64,000 bases of DNA from Halobacillus litoralis (GCF_020171725.1 NZ_JAIVAJ010000004.1:186001-250000), one strand, 5' to 3'; positions 50,091 to 59,802 are shown, counted from the stretch's first letter. Notes: generated from the sequence alone by a model not told the origin. Numbers and translations are program-made.

Positions 50091-51226
50091 GATGATTCTC
50101 CTCTCTGATAGGCGACTTCTCCCATGCACAACGTGAGCACGACGCTTCCGTCTTCATCAAGCAGCACAAGGTCTGCGTCTTTGCCTTCTTCAATGCTGCC
50201 TTTCCGGTCGAACACGCCGAGCTGGCGGGCTGCGTTGCCGGACGTGATCCGGGCAAGCTCCTGCCAGGAGGCGAGCGGGCGCATCTTCCGCACCGCTTCA
50301 TTCAGCTTCAATATGCTCCCGGCAAGCGTCCCGTCCTCCAGTCTCGCTTCCTGGTTCTTCACCGTCACGTCCTGACCGCCGAGGTCGTACGCCCCGTCAG
50401 CAAGACACTTCGCGCGCATCGCATCCGTGATCAGCATCGTACGTTCACTGCCGATCGTTTGATAGGCGAGTCGCACGGCATCCGGATGGACGTGGATGTG
50501 GTCGACGATCATCTCGACCATCAAGGACGGATTCAGAAAGGCCGCCCCGACGAGCCCAGGCTCCCTGTGGTGGAGCCCGCTCATTTGATTGAACAGGTGG
50601 GTGACGTGGCGGGCTCCCCGGTCTGCCGCCGCATTGGCCGTTTCAAGGGAGGCTTCCGAATGACCGAGCGAACAGACGACGCCGGTGCGGCTGATTTTTT
50701 CAATAAAATCAAGAGCTCCTTCCGTCTCCGGTGCAAGGGTGACGAGCTTGATGCGATCACGACTCTCGTTCTGCCACGTCTCGAACATCTCGACCGAAGG
50801 AGGCAGGATATGGGCTGTCGGCTGGGCGCCGGCTTTCCCGCTTGAGATGAACGGCCCCTCCAAATGGATGCCGAGAACCTCAGCACCGCCCGACGCTTCG
50901 TACGCCCCGACGTTCCGGACCGCCTTCGAAATGTTCTCAGGCGACTGCGTCATCGTCGTGGCGAGGAAGCTTGTCGTGCCTTCCTCCGGGAGCTTCGCCG
51001 TCATGCCGTCGAGCGCTTCGGTCGTCGCGTCCATCACATCATGCCCCGCAGCGCCGTGGATATGGACATCGATGAAGCCGGGGAGGAGGGTGTGGCCCCC
51101 TCCGTCGATCTCCGGCTCCTGCGCGGTCCGATCGGAAATCCGGCGAATGCGCCCATCTTCGATTTCAACCGAACCATTTTCCATGACACGTTCCTCGGTC
51201 ACAATCCGTACATTTGAAATCCACAT
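50087..51226 (-). CDS. nagA: N-acetylglucosamine-6-phosphate deacetylase
   Basis: 379 residues. Metal/active-site motifs DVHIHGAAGHD, GIHLEGPFIS, SLGHSEAS, HLFNQMSG, LITDAM. Deacetylates GlcNAc-6-P before NagB. 15 bases after the PTS gene. Ribosome site AGGAGG. Confidence 0.95.
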   Translation of the reverse strand: MWISNVRIVTEERVMENGSVEIEDGRIRRISDRTAQEPEIDGGGHTLLPGFIDVHIHGAAGHDVMDATTEALDGMTAKLPEEGTTSFLATTMTQSPENISKAVRNVGAYEASGGAEVLGIHLEGPFISSGKAGAQPTAHILPPSVEMFETWQNESRDRIKLVTLAPETEGALDFIEKISRTGVVCSLGHSEASLETANAAADRGARHVTHLFNQMSGLHHREPGLVGAAFLNPSLMVEMIVDHIHVHPDAVRLAYQTIGSERTMLITDAMRAKCLADGAYDLGGQDVTVKNQEARLEDGTLAGSILKLNEAVRKMRPLASWQELARITSGNAARQLGVFDRKGSIEEGKDADLVLLDEDGSVVLTLCMGEVAYQRGESS

Positions 51227-51241
51227 ACTCTCTGCCTCCTT

Positions 51242-53149
51242 TTATTCAACCGTCACGATGCCGGTCGTCCCGTGCTCGTGATGCCCGGTTTGATGCAGGT
51301 GAACCTGCTCGTTCTCAAGATTCGTAAAGATCACAGGCGTCACAACAGACGGCGCATTCTCTTTGACGAAATCAAGATCAACCCGGATCAGCGGCGTCCC
51401 TTTTTCAACCGCCTGACCGTCACTCACAAGCGACTCGAACCCTTGTCCATCAAGCTTCACCGTATCAAGCCCGATATGAATGAGAATCTCGAGGCCATCC
51501 GCCGTCTTCAGCCCGACCGCATGCTTCGTCGGGAACACATTCAGCACCTCACCATCCACCGGCGAATGAATCACACCATCCGTCGGATCAATCGCAAAGC
51601 CCTGTCCCATCATTCCTTGGGCAAAAACCTGATCAGGCACCTCAGACAGTGGAATCACCTCACCCGTCGCAGGGAGGACGAACGACGCTTTGTCTACAGA
51701 CCTCACGCCTGCTGACTCCTGCTGCTTCGGTTCATGCACCGCGTCTGGTGCGGTCATGTTGTTCTGCTCCATCCGTTTGCGCATCGCTTCCGCGACAAAC
51801 TCGACGGAAGTCCCGACGATGACCTGCAGATTCGTCTTACCGACTTTCATTACACCACGCGCACCGTTCTGCTTAATCGCTTTTTCATCAATCGCATCAC
51901 GATCATCCATCTGCAGTCTGAGGCGGGTCGTGCAATAATCAAGCGATTGGATGTTGTCCGGTCCGCCGAGGGCTTTCAAATAATGATAGGCTTTGGCGTC
52001 GTAATCACCGGAAACCGCCGTCTCATCCATTTGGTCCAGCTCGTCCTCATCCTCGCGTCCCGGCGTCTTCAAGTCGAGCTTGATGATCAGGAAGTAGAAG
52101 ATAACGAAGTAGAGAGCCGCCATAATCAAACCAATTACAATCAGCATCAGTGGATTTTCGGCAATCGTGAAGTTCAATAAATAGTCGATCAGCCCCGCCG
52201 AGAATCCGAATCCATGCCGGACATCGAACACGAACGCAAGCACCATCGCCACCCCTGTCAACACCGCGTGAACCGCGTAAAGAAGAGGGGACAGGAACAT
52301 GAATGAGAATTCGATCGGCTCTGTGACCCCTGTCAGGAAGGACGTCAGACCGATACTTAAGAACATCCCGCCAACCGCCGCTTTACGCTCTTTTTTCGCA
52401 GCGGCATACATCGCAAGACACGCAGCCGGAAGTCCGAACATCATGATCGGGAAGAATCCAGCCAGGAAGTGCCCGGCCGCCGGGTCGCCGTTCAGGAAGC
52501 GGTTGATCTCACCGCGGACGACCTCTTCAGACGCCGTCGTGAACGTTCCGAAGTCGAACCAGATCAGCGTGTTGATGACGTGGTGAAGACCGATCGGAAT
52601 CAACAGACGGTTCAGCACCCCGTACACCCCGACACCAGCAGCGCCCGAGTTCAGCACCCATTCCGTTACCGAATCGATGACATATTGTGGATATACCCAC
52701 AGATGCCCGAAGATAAAAGCGAGCACAACCATCGCACCAGACGTGATGATCGGTACGAACCGTTTTCCTCCAAAGAACGAAAGGAAGTCCGGAAACTTGA
52801 CGTCGTGATACCGGTTATACAGCATCCCGGCGACAAGCCCCGCAATGATTCCCGCAAAGACGCCCATCTTGACGTCTTCGTTGATCGCCTGGATCCCCTC
52901 AAATAACACGAGGTACCCAATCGCACCAGACAAAGCAGCCGCCCCGCTCCCATCCTTCGAGAATCCCATCGCAATCCCGATGGCGAAAATAATCTCCAAG
53001 TTACCAAGAATTCCGTTTCCAGCCGCCGACATGAAAGGGATATTGAGCATATCCTCCATCCCGAGACGAACGAGCAATGCCGCAGCCGGCAAGGTCGCAA
53101 TCGGAAACATCAATGATTTACCAATACGTTGCAAAAAGTTCAGCACCAT
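51242..53149 (-). CDS. PTS N-acetylglucosamine-specific EIICBA
   Basis: 635 residues, like B. subtilis NagP but with all three domains: EIIC (1-370, e.g. FGLPAACLAMYAAAKKERKA), EIIB (about 385-460, phosphorylated Cys in LDYCTTRLRLQ), and a glucose-type EIIA at about 490-620 with active His in LIHIGLDTVKL. Imports and phosphorylates GlcNAc. First gene of the nag operon. GAAGGAGG precedes ATG. Confidence 0.93.
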   Translation of the reverse strand: MVLNFLQRIGKSLMFPIATLPAAALLVRLGMEDMLNIPFMSAAGNGILGNLEIIFAIGIAMGFSKDGSGAAALSGAIGYLVLFEGIQAINEDVKMGVFAGIIAGLVAGMLYNRYHDVKFPDFLSFFGGKRFVPIITSGAMVVLAFIFGHLWVYPQYVIDSVTEWVLNSGAAGVGVYGVLNRLLIPIGLHHVINTLIWFDFGTFTTASEEVVRGEINRFLNGDPAAGHFLAGFFPIMMFGLPAACLAMYAAAKKERKAAVGGMFLSIGLTSFLTGVTEPIEFSFMFLSPLLYAVHAVLTGVAMVLAFVFDVRHGFGFSAGLIDYLLNFTIAENPLMLIVIGLIMAALYFVIFYFLIIKLDLKTPGREDEDELDQMDETAVSGDYDAKAYHYLKALGGPDNIQSLDYCTTRLRLQMDDRDAIDEKAIKQNGARGVMKVGKTNLQVIVGTSVEFVAEAMRKRMEQNNMTAPDAVHEPKQQESAGVRSVDKASFVLPATGEVIPLSEVPDQVFAQGMMGQGFAIDPTDGVIHSPVDGEVLNVFPTKHAVGLKTADGLEILIHIGLDTVKLDGQGFESLVSDGQAVEKGTPLIRVDLDFVKENAPSVVTPVIFTNLENEQVHLHQTGHHEHGTTGIVTVE

Positions 53150-53174
53150 GATGGCCTCCTTCTATAAATGTAAA

Positions 53175-53188
53175 TGAAAACGTTTTAC
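53175..53188. promoter_or_regulatory. cre site (CcpA)
   Basis: TGAAAACGTTTTAC, near the TGWAARCGYTWNCW consensus, lying just downstream of the nag promoter start, a position for roadblock repression by glucose. Confidence 0.7.
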
Positions 53189-53195
53189 TGAGGTT

Positions 53196-53234
53196 ATCAT
53201 ATCATCAATACATATAGTTGTCTATACCAGTTAA
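53196..53234 (-). promoter_or_regulatory. nag promoter and NagR operator
   Basis: Minus: TAGACA, 17 bp, TATGAT. The -35 is inside the operator-like TGGTATAGACAACTA (53215-53231), resembling the YvoA/NagR dre sequence. Confidence 0.75.
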
Positions 53235-53313
53235 GTTTTTTGTGAAAAGGGTTGAGAGCGAGCGACAACTTTTCAAAAATCAGCGAGTCGAAACTGAAGA
53301 GAGGAGGAAGCAC

Positions 53314-53400
53314 ATGACCTTTTTGAAAAAGAAATCCAGTCAAAAGTGCTTTGAGAGTCTGCCTCACAACCAATTTCAGCGGGGGGATTTTAAGAGTTAG
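53314..53400 (+). CDS. Possible 28-residue peptide
   Basis: GAGAGGAGGAAGCAC then ATG gives a strong ribosome site; product MTFLKKKSSQKCFESLPHNQ plus eight residues, basic. No other sign of selection. It leads into the 52-bp repeat array. Confidence 0.35.
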   Translation: MTFLKKKSSQKCFESLPHNQFQRGDFKS

Positions 53401-53660
53401 AGAGATTCGGACAGAGAAAGGCTGCCGAGAGAGGAGATAGTCCGAATAAAAGGTTATTAGGACAGGGAGGCGTCGCGGTAAGAGGGTGCTAGTCCCAATA
53501 AAGGGTAATCGGGACAGGGAAGCGCCGCGGACAGGAGGAGGTAGTCCCAATAAGAGATTATCGGGACAAGAAAGCGCCGCAGGAAGAGGATGCCAGTCCC
53601 AATAAAAAACAATCAGGACAACGAAGCCTCACACGAAGCCCTGTCAGTCCCAATATAAAA
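53401..53660. repeat. R3 52-bp tandem repeats, array 2
   Basis: Five copies; AGTCC starts step by 52, 52, 52 and 51 bases (53438, 53490, 53542, 53594, 53645). Inner part CGGGACAGGGAAGCGCCGCG differs slightly between copies. Same consensus as array 1. Confidence 0.92.
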
Positions 53661-53741
53661 AGAGAATACGAGATTGAACCGCTGCAACTATATCAAAAGC
53701 CACACCATTCTCAGACTTTTGACAAAACTGTCTAATTGGTA

Positions 53742-53795
53742 TTGACACTCATTCTCAACTACAGTAATCTTATATACAGATGAAAATGATTCTCA
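53742..53795 (+). promoter_or_regulatory. Fur-controlled promoter
   Basis: TTGACA (53742-53747), 17 bp, TAATCT (53765-53770). Two Fur-box-like 7-1-7 motifs, TGACACTCATTCTCA (53743-53757) and TGAAAATGATTCTCA (53781-53795), flank it. Confidence 0.75.
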
Positions 53796-53821
53796 CTATC
53801 ATGGAAGGGAGTTACATAAAG

Positions 53822-54823
53822 ATGAAAACAACATCAAAATGGTGGCTGGCGGCGCTTGTCTTAGGGCTTGCGATGCTGCTTGCCGCGTGTGGCAATAGTG
53901 GTTCTGACGAATCGACGGATGCTGAAGGGTCATCCGACGAGACGGAGGAAACGGAAAATACTGACGAAGCGAGCGGGGCTCGTGAAGTCGAGCACTCGAT
54001 GGGAACGACGACGATTGAAGGGACACCGGAAAAAGTCGTCACGCTTTTCCAAGGGGCGACGGACGTAGCGACTGCGATGGACGTTGAGCCTGCCGGAATC
54101 GTGGAGTCTTGGATGGAGAAGCCGATCTACGAATACCTTCGCGATGATTTGGAAGGAACGCCGATTGTCGGCCAAGAGACACAGCCGAACTTGGAGGAGA
54201 TCGCAGCGCTTGAGCCGGATGTGATCATTGCTTCGAAGACGCGTCACGAAGATATTTACGAGCAACTGAACCAGATCGCACCGACGATCGCGATCGACAA
54301 GCTTTTCGAATATAAAAATACGGTGGAAGTGATGGGCGAGGCGCTGAACAAACAGGACCAAGCCGATCAGATTCTGACCGACTGGAACGACCGCGTCGAG
54401 GACTTCCAGGCAAAAGCAGCTGAGAAGATGGGAGAAGATTGGCCGATGAACGTCGCGGTCTTGAACTTCCGAAGCGACCATGCCCGCATTTACTTCCAAG
54501 GGTTCGCCGGTCAAGTGCTGAACGACGCTGGCTTCACCCGTCCGGAAGCGCACCAGGAAGACGTCTGGGGCATTCAGCTGACGGACAAAGAAAGCATTAC
54601 CGAAATGAACGCCGACGTGTTCTACATTTTCATGGATGAAGACGAAGCGGTGAAAGAAACCTACAACGACTGGACGAGCCACCCGCTATGGCAGAACCTT
54701 GATGCTGTCAAAAACGATCAAGTGTACGAAGTCGACCAAGTCATCTGGAACATGGCCGGAGGAATCCGCGCTGCGAACCTGATGCTGGATGACCTGTACA
54801 ATCGTCTGGAGCTTGAACAATAA
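53822..54823 (+). CDS. Iron-siderophore ABC substrate-binding lipoprotein
   Basis: 333 residues from MKTTSKWW (GGAAGGGA about 11 bases upstream). Lipobox LLAACG. FecB/FhuD fold with EKVVTLFQGATDVATAMDVE, GQETQPNLEEIAALEPDVII, then an acidic linker after the Cys. Like B. subtilis YfiY, which takes hydroxamate siderophores such as schizokinen. Iron-controlled by the upstream Fur boxes. Confidence 0.92.
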   Translation: MKTTSKWWLAALVLGLAMLLAACGNSGSDESTDAEGSSDETEETENTDEASGAREVEHSMGTTTIEGTPEKVVTLFQGATDVATAMDVEPAGIVESWMEKPIYEYLRDDLEGTPIVGQETQPNLEEIAALEPDVIIASKTRHEDIYEQLNQIAPTIAIDKLFEYKNTVEVMGEALNKQDQADQILTDWNDRVEDFQAKAAEKMGEDWPMNVAVLNFRSDHARIYFQGFAGQVLNDAGFTRPEAHQEDVWGIQLTDKESITEMNADVFYIFMDEDEAVKETYNDWTSHPLWQNLDAVKNDQVYEVDQVIWNMAGGIRAANLMLDDLYNRLELEQ

Positions 54824-54832
54824 GACTTGATG

Positions 54833-54865
54833 CAAAGATAGGAGTCCGTCTCCTATCTTTGTTTC
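54833..54865 (+). terminator. Intercistronic hairpin
   Basis: CAAAGATAGGAG TCCGT CTCCTATCTTTG, perfect 12-bp stem. Probably a partial terminator that keeps the binding protein more abundant than the permeases. Confidence 0.75.
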
Positions 54866-54881
54866 TATGGAGAGAGATATG

Positions 54882-55898
54882 ATGTTTTCTTTTTCAACGA
54901 AACCGTACATAAGATGGACGATTCTCGCTGGATCGATCCTTGTATTCCTGCTTGCCGCACTCGCAAGCCTCGCGTTCGGAAAAGCGGCCGTATCGTTCAC
55001 GGACGTGTGGAACGCACTGTTTGCCTATGACCCGGAAAGCACCGAGCACATTATCGTCCGCACCTCGAGGCTGACGAGGACGCTCGTTGCGATCACGATC
55101 GGGGCGAGTCTTGCGATTGCCGGGACGCTCATGCAGGCGCTCACCCGCAACCCGATGGCCGCACCCGACATCTTCGGGGTCAACGCCGGCGCTCTTTTTT
55201 TCATCGTATTCGCCGCGACCTTCCTTTCGGTCGAGTCGCTGACGCACTACATGTGGATCGGATTCATCGGAGCGTTCGTCGCCTCGGTGTTCGTCTACTT
55301 CCTCGGCTCGCTCGGGGACGACGGGCTGTCGCCGGTTCGGCTCGTCCTTGCCGGTGCCGCCATCACGGCGCTGTTCGTCTCGTTCACCCAAGGCATGCTC
55401 GTCCTCGATGAGCAGCGGATGCAGAGCGTCTTGTTCTGGCTCTCCGGCTCCGTTGCCGGCCGCGACCTCGACATGCTCCTGCCCGTCCTGCCGTTCATCG
55501 TCGTAAGCATCATCGTGGCGTTCTTTATGGGCAAGCCGCTGAACATCTTAATGTCAGGGGATGATGTGGCAAAAAATTTGGGCCAGAACACACTGCTGTT
55601 GAAGCTGATTGCCGGCGCTGTCATCGTCCTGCTCTCGGGCGGATCGGTCGCCATCGCCGGGTCGATCGGGTTTCTCGGACTTGTAGTGCCTCATCTCGCA
55701 AAAGGCGTAGCCGGACCGAATTACCAGTGGGTCCTGCCGCTCAGTGGGCTGTTCGGCGCCACGCTTCTTCTATTATCAGACGTCGCCGCACGCCTGATCA
55801 TCGCCCCGCAGGAAATGCCGATCGGGGTCATGACGGCCCTGTTCGGGACGCCATTCTTCATTTATGTCGCAAGAAAAGGGGTGAAGAAACGTGACTGA
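54882..55898 (+). CDS. FecCD-type siderophore permease 1
   Basis: 338 residues from the third ATG (GGAGAG upstream). Eight to ten TMs, LTRNPMAAPDIFGVNAGA, GGSVAIAGSIGFLGLVVPHLA, GVMTALFGTPFFIYV are FecCD marks. Overlaps permease 2 by 8 bases. Confidence 0.92.
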   Translation: MFSFSTKPYIRWTILAGSILVFLLAALASLAFGKAAVSFTDVWNALFAYDPESTEHIIVRTSRLTRTLVAITIGASLAIAGTLMQALTRNPMAAPDIFGVNAGALFFIVFAATFLSVESLTHYMWIGFIGAFVASVFVYFLGSLGDDGLSPVRLVLAGAAITALFVSFTQGMLVLDEQRMQSVLFWLSGSVAGRDLDMLLPVLPFIVVSIIVAFFMGKPLNILMSGDDVAKNLGQNTLLLKLIAGAVIVLLSGGSVAIAGSIGFLGLVVPHLAKGVAGPNYQWVLPLSGLFGATLLLLSDVAARLIIAPQEMPIGVMTALFGTPFFIYVARKGVKKRD

Positions 55899-56934
55899 TC
55901 ACTTTACGATCCGCACGAAATCGGGTTCAGTTTCCATCCAAGTGCATAAGCGGTCCCTTTGGGTGCTGAGCCTGCTTTTTGCCGCCGTGTTCGGCGTCTT
56001 TCTCGTCAGTCTGTCGTCAGGAAGCAGCTGGATTCCGCTGTCAACAGTCGTCACAGAAGTGTTCGGCGAAAGTGAGTCCGCCTTTGTCCTGAACGAACTG
56101 AGGATGCCTCGGGTCTGGCTCGGTCTGTTCGTCGGGGCGAGTCTCGGCGTGTCCGGTCTGATCCTTCAAGGGATGATCCGCAACCCGCTCGGGTCACCGG
56201 ACATCGTCGGCGTTACGGGAGGCGCCTCGGTCGGGACGGTGATCTTCATCGTTTATTTCATGGGCGAGGTGAGTATACAGTGGATGCCGGTCGCGTCCGT
56301 CACAGGCGCTGCCGTCATCACCATGCTCATTTACCTTTTATCATGGAAGGACGGGGTCACACCGATGCGGCTGATCCTCATCGGAATCGGGATATCCGCG
56401 CTCACAAACGCCGTCGTGACGATGTTCATGGTCTCGAGTGAAGCCGCGCTTGCGACGAGGCTGTACCTTTGGATGACGGGAAGCCTGTACGGCACGAACT
56501 GGGATGAAGTGAAAATCGTCGCCCCCGTCGTCATCGCGCTGATCATCGTGTCGTTATTTTTCACAGGGATCGTCAACGTAAAGCAGCTTGGCGATGACGT
56601 CGCTCGCGGAATGGGCGTCCGTGTTCAATTTTACCGTGTACTCCTGCTTGTCTTAAGTGTAGGACTAGCAGGCGCTGCGGTTGCATTCGCGGGAGGCGTC
56701 GCCTTCGTCGGGCTGATCGCCCCGCACATCGCGAGGCTGATGCTGCAGCGTTCATTCGGCATTCTCGTATTCGGGTCCGCCTTGATCGGCGCGCTTATCG
56801 TACTCGTCGCAGACATCATCGCGCGCACCGCCTTCCTGCCATCCGACATCCCGGTCGGCGTCTTCACCGCAGGCATCGGCGCACCATTTTTCATCTATTT
56901 ACTGTATCGGAATCGAGAGGGGATGAGCGAATGA
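55891..56934 (+). CDS. FecCD-type siderophore permease 2
   Basis: 347 residues from GTG behind GGGTGAAG. RNPLGSPDIVGVTGGASVG, GGVAFVGLIAPHIARLM, GVFTAGIGAPFFIYLLYR. Partner of permease 1 as in YfiZ/YfhA. No ATPase gene follows. Confidence 0.92.
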   Translation: MTDHFTIRTKSGSVSIQVHKRSLWVLSLLFAAVFGVFLVSLSSGSSWIPLSTVVTEVFGESESAFVLNELRMPRVWLGLFVGASLGVSGLILQGMIRNPLGSPDIVGVTGGASVGTVIFIVYFMGEVSIQWMPVASVTGAAVITMLIYLLSWKDGVTPMRLILIGIGISALTNAVVTMFMVSSEAALATRLYLWMTGSLYGTNWDEVKIVAPVVIALIIVSLFFTGIVNVKQLGDDVARGMGVRVQFYRVLLLVLSVGLAGAAVAFAGGVAFVGLIAPHIARLMLQRSFGILVFGSALIGALIVLVADIIARTAFLPSDIPVGVFTAGIGAPFFIYLLYRNREGMSE

Positions 56935-57533
56935 CGACCATGGTCGATTTACTCGAAGCACCAGACGAATTTCTGAAGCACCAGCAACAGCGGATCAAAG
57001 CACCGAACACGAAGATCGCCGCCTCCATGGTCATCAAGCGCTATGCGAAAATCTACTTGGATGAAGTGATGGACTCGATCGTCTTCGGTGAAAAAGCCCG
57101 CATCGTCCCACTTCACGCCTGCACTTTCACAAATGAGCTGAACCTCGTCGTCGATGACAGCCGCGTCTCTTATGCTGAGTGCGGCTGGCGTGCGGTCTTC
57201 GCTGAGCACCTGACGCCCGTCGTCACCTCGCTCCATAAAGCAACGCGTCTGCCGCACATCATCTTATGGGAAAATGTAGCGGTCCGGATGAATTCCTATT
57301 TGAGAAAAGCCGTCCAGAAGCACCCGGACGAAGCCGGTGCTGTCCGTGAAGCCGCCGCAGAGATTCGAGACCTCGACGGGGATGTTTTTCAACTGGAGAA
57401 AAATCCGCTCGCTGAATACTTGGCGCCATGCGAGGCGTTGACGGAGCAGGTGATGCGGAAGACGTGCTGTTATTATCACAAGCTTGAGAAAGAAAAGAAG
57501 CTTCCCTACTGTCTCGTCTGCCCGATCCAGTAA
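56931..57533 (+). CDS. FhuF-like ferric-siderophore reductase
   Basis: 200 residues. C-terminal motif RKTCCYYHKLEKEKKLPYCL then VCPI, i.e. CC-x10-C-x2-C for a [2Fe-2S] cluster as in FhuF. N-terminal part similar to the IucA/IucC C-terminal family. It should release iron from imported siderophore. Start overlaps permease 2 stop by 4 bases (ATGA). Confidence 0.88.
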   Translation: MTTMVDLLEAPDEFLKHQQQRIKAPNTKIAASMVIKRYAKIYLDEVMDSIVFGEKARIVPLHACTFTNELNLVVDDSRVSYAECGWRAVFAEHLTPVVTSLHKATRLPHIILWENVAVRMNSYLRKAVQKHPDEAGAVREAAAEIRDLDGDVFQLEKNPLAEYLAPCEALTEQVMRKTCCYYHKLEKEKKLPYCLVCPIQ

Positions 57534-57945
57534 TAGATGGAATTTACTTCCATTCGACAAAATAATTCGACACGAAACTTCACGTGAAACATGTGACGGA
57601 AGGTCATCTCCTTGCTAAGGATCCATCCTGTTCCAAAATGGCGACTAGTTCTCCGAAGAGCAGAAGATGTATTCGAAATCACGTTTAACTGCTAAATCCA
57701 CGAGAGTGTGTGTATGGACGTTTTCGGTCACAATATGTATAAGGAACCGTCGTGTAGCAGCTTCTCATGACGGCTTTTCAATTACTTGGGAAATAACAAA
57801 ATTTAGTTTCAGTGGATAACACATGTCGAATAAGTAACGTCCGGCTCCAGCGCCTTTGTTCTTACATATCCGACATTACGGAGCACCACAAGTCGGGAAA
57901 TCGCCCTTCACCCTTGGTACGCTATAGAAGAAGGAGGTCATCGGG
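57534..57945. other. Intergenic region with a repeat-like element
   Basis: 412 bases without a gene. Contains a hairpin CCGTCGTG / CATGACGG with CTTTT tail (about 57752-57781), probably a terminator, and at 57838-57905 GTCCGGCTCCAGCGCC...GACATTACGGAGCACC...AAGTCGG, which resembles the dispersed CTCCAGCGCC elements of Bacillus genomes. Nothing coding seen. Confidence 0.5.
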
Positions 57946-58815
57946 GTGGATATTGAACACTTAAACCGTGCCGTCACGTACATGGAAGAGAATCTTGATC
58001 AGACCATCGATTTCGGGGAAGCCGCACGCCGGGCCTACAGCTCTGAATTTCATTTCAAGCGCATCTTTTCCGCTCTGGCAGGCATTCCCCTATCCGAATA
58101 TGTGCGCAGAAGACGTCTGACGCTCGCAGCCTTTGAGTTGCAGAAGGGGACAGAAAAAGTCGTGGATGTAGCCCTTAAATACGGCTACCAGTCGCCGGAC
58201 TCTTTTGCTAGAGCCTTCCATGCGCTGCACGGCATTACGCCGGCGGAAGCCAAAAAGCAGGGAGCATCCCTGAAGGCATATCCGAAAATGACCTTCCAGC
58301 TTACCATTAAGGGAGGAAATGAAATGGATTATCGTATTGTAGAAAAAGAAGCCTTTCAAATTGCAGGGTTGAAGAAAAGGGTCCAGATTCAGTTCGAAGG
58401 GGTGAATGACGAGATTGCCGCGATGTGGAAGAGTCTTGACGAAAACACCATCGCTGAGCTGAAGGCCCTGGCTGATACGGAGCCTCAAGGCATGATCAGC
58501 GCCTCGACCCATTTTTCAGAAGGAAGAATGGAAGAGAAGGGGGAACTCGACCACTATATCGGCGTTGCGACAACAAAGGAAGTACCCGATTCCTTCGCAA
58601 AGCTCGACGTCGAAGCATCACAGTGGGCGGTTTTCGAAGCGGTCGGACCGTTTCCTGAGACGCTTCAGCAAGTGTGGGGCCGGATTTATTCCGAGTGGTT
58701 CCCGGCTTCGAGCTATCAACAGGTGGAAGGACCGGAGATTTTGTGGAATGAAAGCAAGGACACATCATCTGATTCGTTCCGCAGTGAGATCTGGATTCCC
58801 GTTCAGAAAGGCTGA
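57946..58815 (+). CDS. AraC-family regulator with GyrI-like domain
   Basis: 289 residues from GTG (GAAGGAGG upstream). Two HTHs in the first 100 residues ([40 protein letters not shown]), then a GyrI/SbmC-like effector domain ([38 protein letters not shown]). Rob/SoxS-type drug-binding activator. Target not evident. Confidence 0.92.
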   Translation: MDIEHLNRAVTYMEENLDQTIDFGEAARRAYSSEFHFKRIFSALAGIPLSEYVRRRRLTLAAFELQKGTEKVVDVALKYGYQSPDSFARAFHALHGITPAEAKKQGASLKAYPKMTFQLTIKGGNEMDYRIVEKEAFQIAGLKKRVQIQFEGVNDEIAAMWKSLDENTIAELKALADTEPQGMISASTHFSEGRMEEKGELDHYIGVATTKEVPDSFAKLDVEASQWAVFEAVGPFPETLQQVWGRIYSEWFPASSYQQVEGPEILWNESKDTSSDSFRSEIWIPVQKG

Positions 58816-58825
58816 CATTCCTTCT

Positions 58826-58873
58826 AAAACCGACTAGAGACCGCGTCTCTGATTCACAACCGTTTCTCCACAA
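58826..58873. repeat. R2 hairpin repeat
   Basis: AAAACCGACTAGAGACCG and CACAACCGTTTCTCC flank a short loop, after the AraC gene. Confidence 0.6.
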
Positions 58874-58912
58874 AAAGAGACTTGGACGGCATTCCGTCCA
58901 AGTCTCTTTTTT
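58873..58912. terminator. Bidirectional terminator
   Basis: AAAAGAGACTTGGACGG / CCGTCCAAGTCTCTTTT, perfect 17-bp stem, 4-base loop. Confidence 0.9.
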
Positions 58913-59802
58913 TATTTCTTCGTAACCGACGCATTGTAAATCGTCTCTACGGCATTCTGTAGCGTCTGGTTGAACTCTTTATCCGACTGGTTCACGTTCA
59001 AATCATCGACAAGTGCTCGGGAGAAGCTTGCGATCAAGCCGTCGTTTTCTTTCAAGCGGGAGTTCGCATCATCACGGGCGTAGCCGCCTGACAGTGCAAC
59101 AACTCGAACGACGCGTGGGTGATCAATCAGCTGCTTATACTGGTTCGCTTTCGTCGGAATCGACAGCTTCAGCATGACATTTTGATCCTCAGACAGCTCA
59201 TCCAAATGCTTCAGAATCTCCTCATGCAAAATGCCCTCTGATTTCTCTTTATCCTCACTATGAATGTTCACTTCCGGTTCGATGATCGGCACGAGGTCTG
59301 CCTCGATGATCTTTTTGCCGACATCAAACTGCTGGTCGACGACCGCTTTGATGCCGTCTTCATTCGCTTCGTGGATCACAGAGCGCATTTTGGTTCCGAA
59401 AATGTTCCGGTCGTTCGCACGGCGGAGTGTCTCATCCAAATCGTGGTTCGGCTTCATCAGCTGGACGCCGTTCGCCTGCTCATCGAGCCCTTTATCCACC
59501 TTCAGGAAAGGCACGATCCCTTTTTCAGCTAGATAATCGGCTGTGTACTTGCCATCAATGTGACGGTCCATCGTCTGTTCGAAAAGGATGGCGCCGAGAA
59601 TCTGGTCGGAATTGAAGGCAGGGGATGTGATGATCCGCGTCCTCATTTCGTGAACAAGGTCGAACATTTCATCTTCACTTGTGTAGGAATCCTCTTCGAT
59701 CCCATATGCGGCCAAGGCTTTTGGCGTACTGCCACCACTTTGGTCGAGGGCTGCAATAAATCCATCTCCATTTTTGACTTTGTCAAATTGTTCTTGGTTC
59801 AT
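58912..59802 (-). CDS. Fructose-bisphosphate aldolase, class I
   Basis: 296 residues from ATG 59802 (AGGAGG 10 bases upstream; GTG 59811 is inside it). [51 protein letters not shown]: Schiff-base aldolase of the Firmicute class I type. Cleaves FBP in glycolysis without metal. Confidence 0.93.
   Translation of the reverse strand: MNQEQFDKVKNGDGFIAALDQSGGSTPKALAAYGIEEDSYTSEDEMFDLVHEMRTRIITSPAFNSDQILGAILFEQTMDRHIDGKYTADYLAEKGIVPFLKVDKGLDEQANGVQLMKPNHDLDETLRRANDRNIFGTKMRSVIHEANEDGIKAVVDQQFDVGKKIIEADLVPIIEPEVNIHSEDKEKSEGILHEEILKHLDELSEDQNVMLKLSIPTKANQYKQLIDHPRVVRVVALSGGYARDDANSRLKENDGLIASFSRALVDDLNVNQSDKEFNQTLQNAVETIYNASVTKK

Noticed and set aside
53401..53660. CRISPR array
   Set aside because: Units are contiguous and similar over the whole 52 bases; there are no unique spacers and no cas genes.
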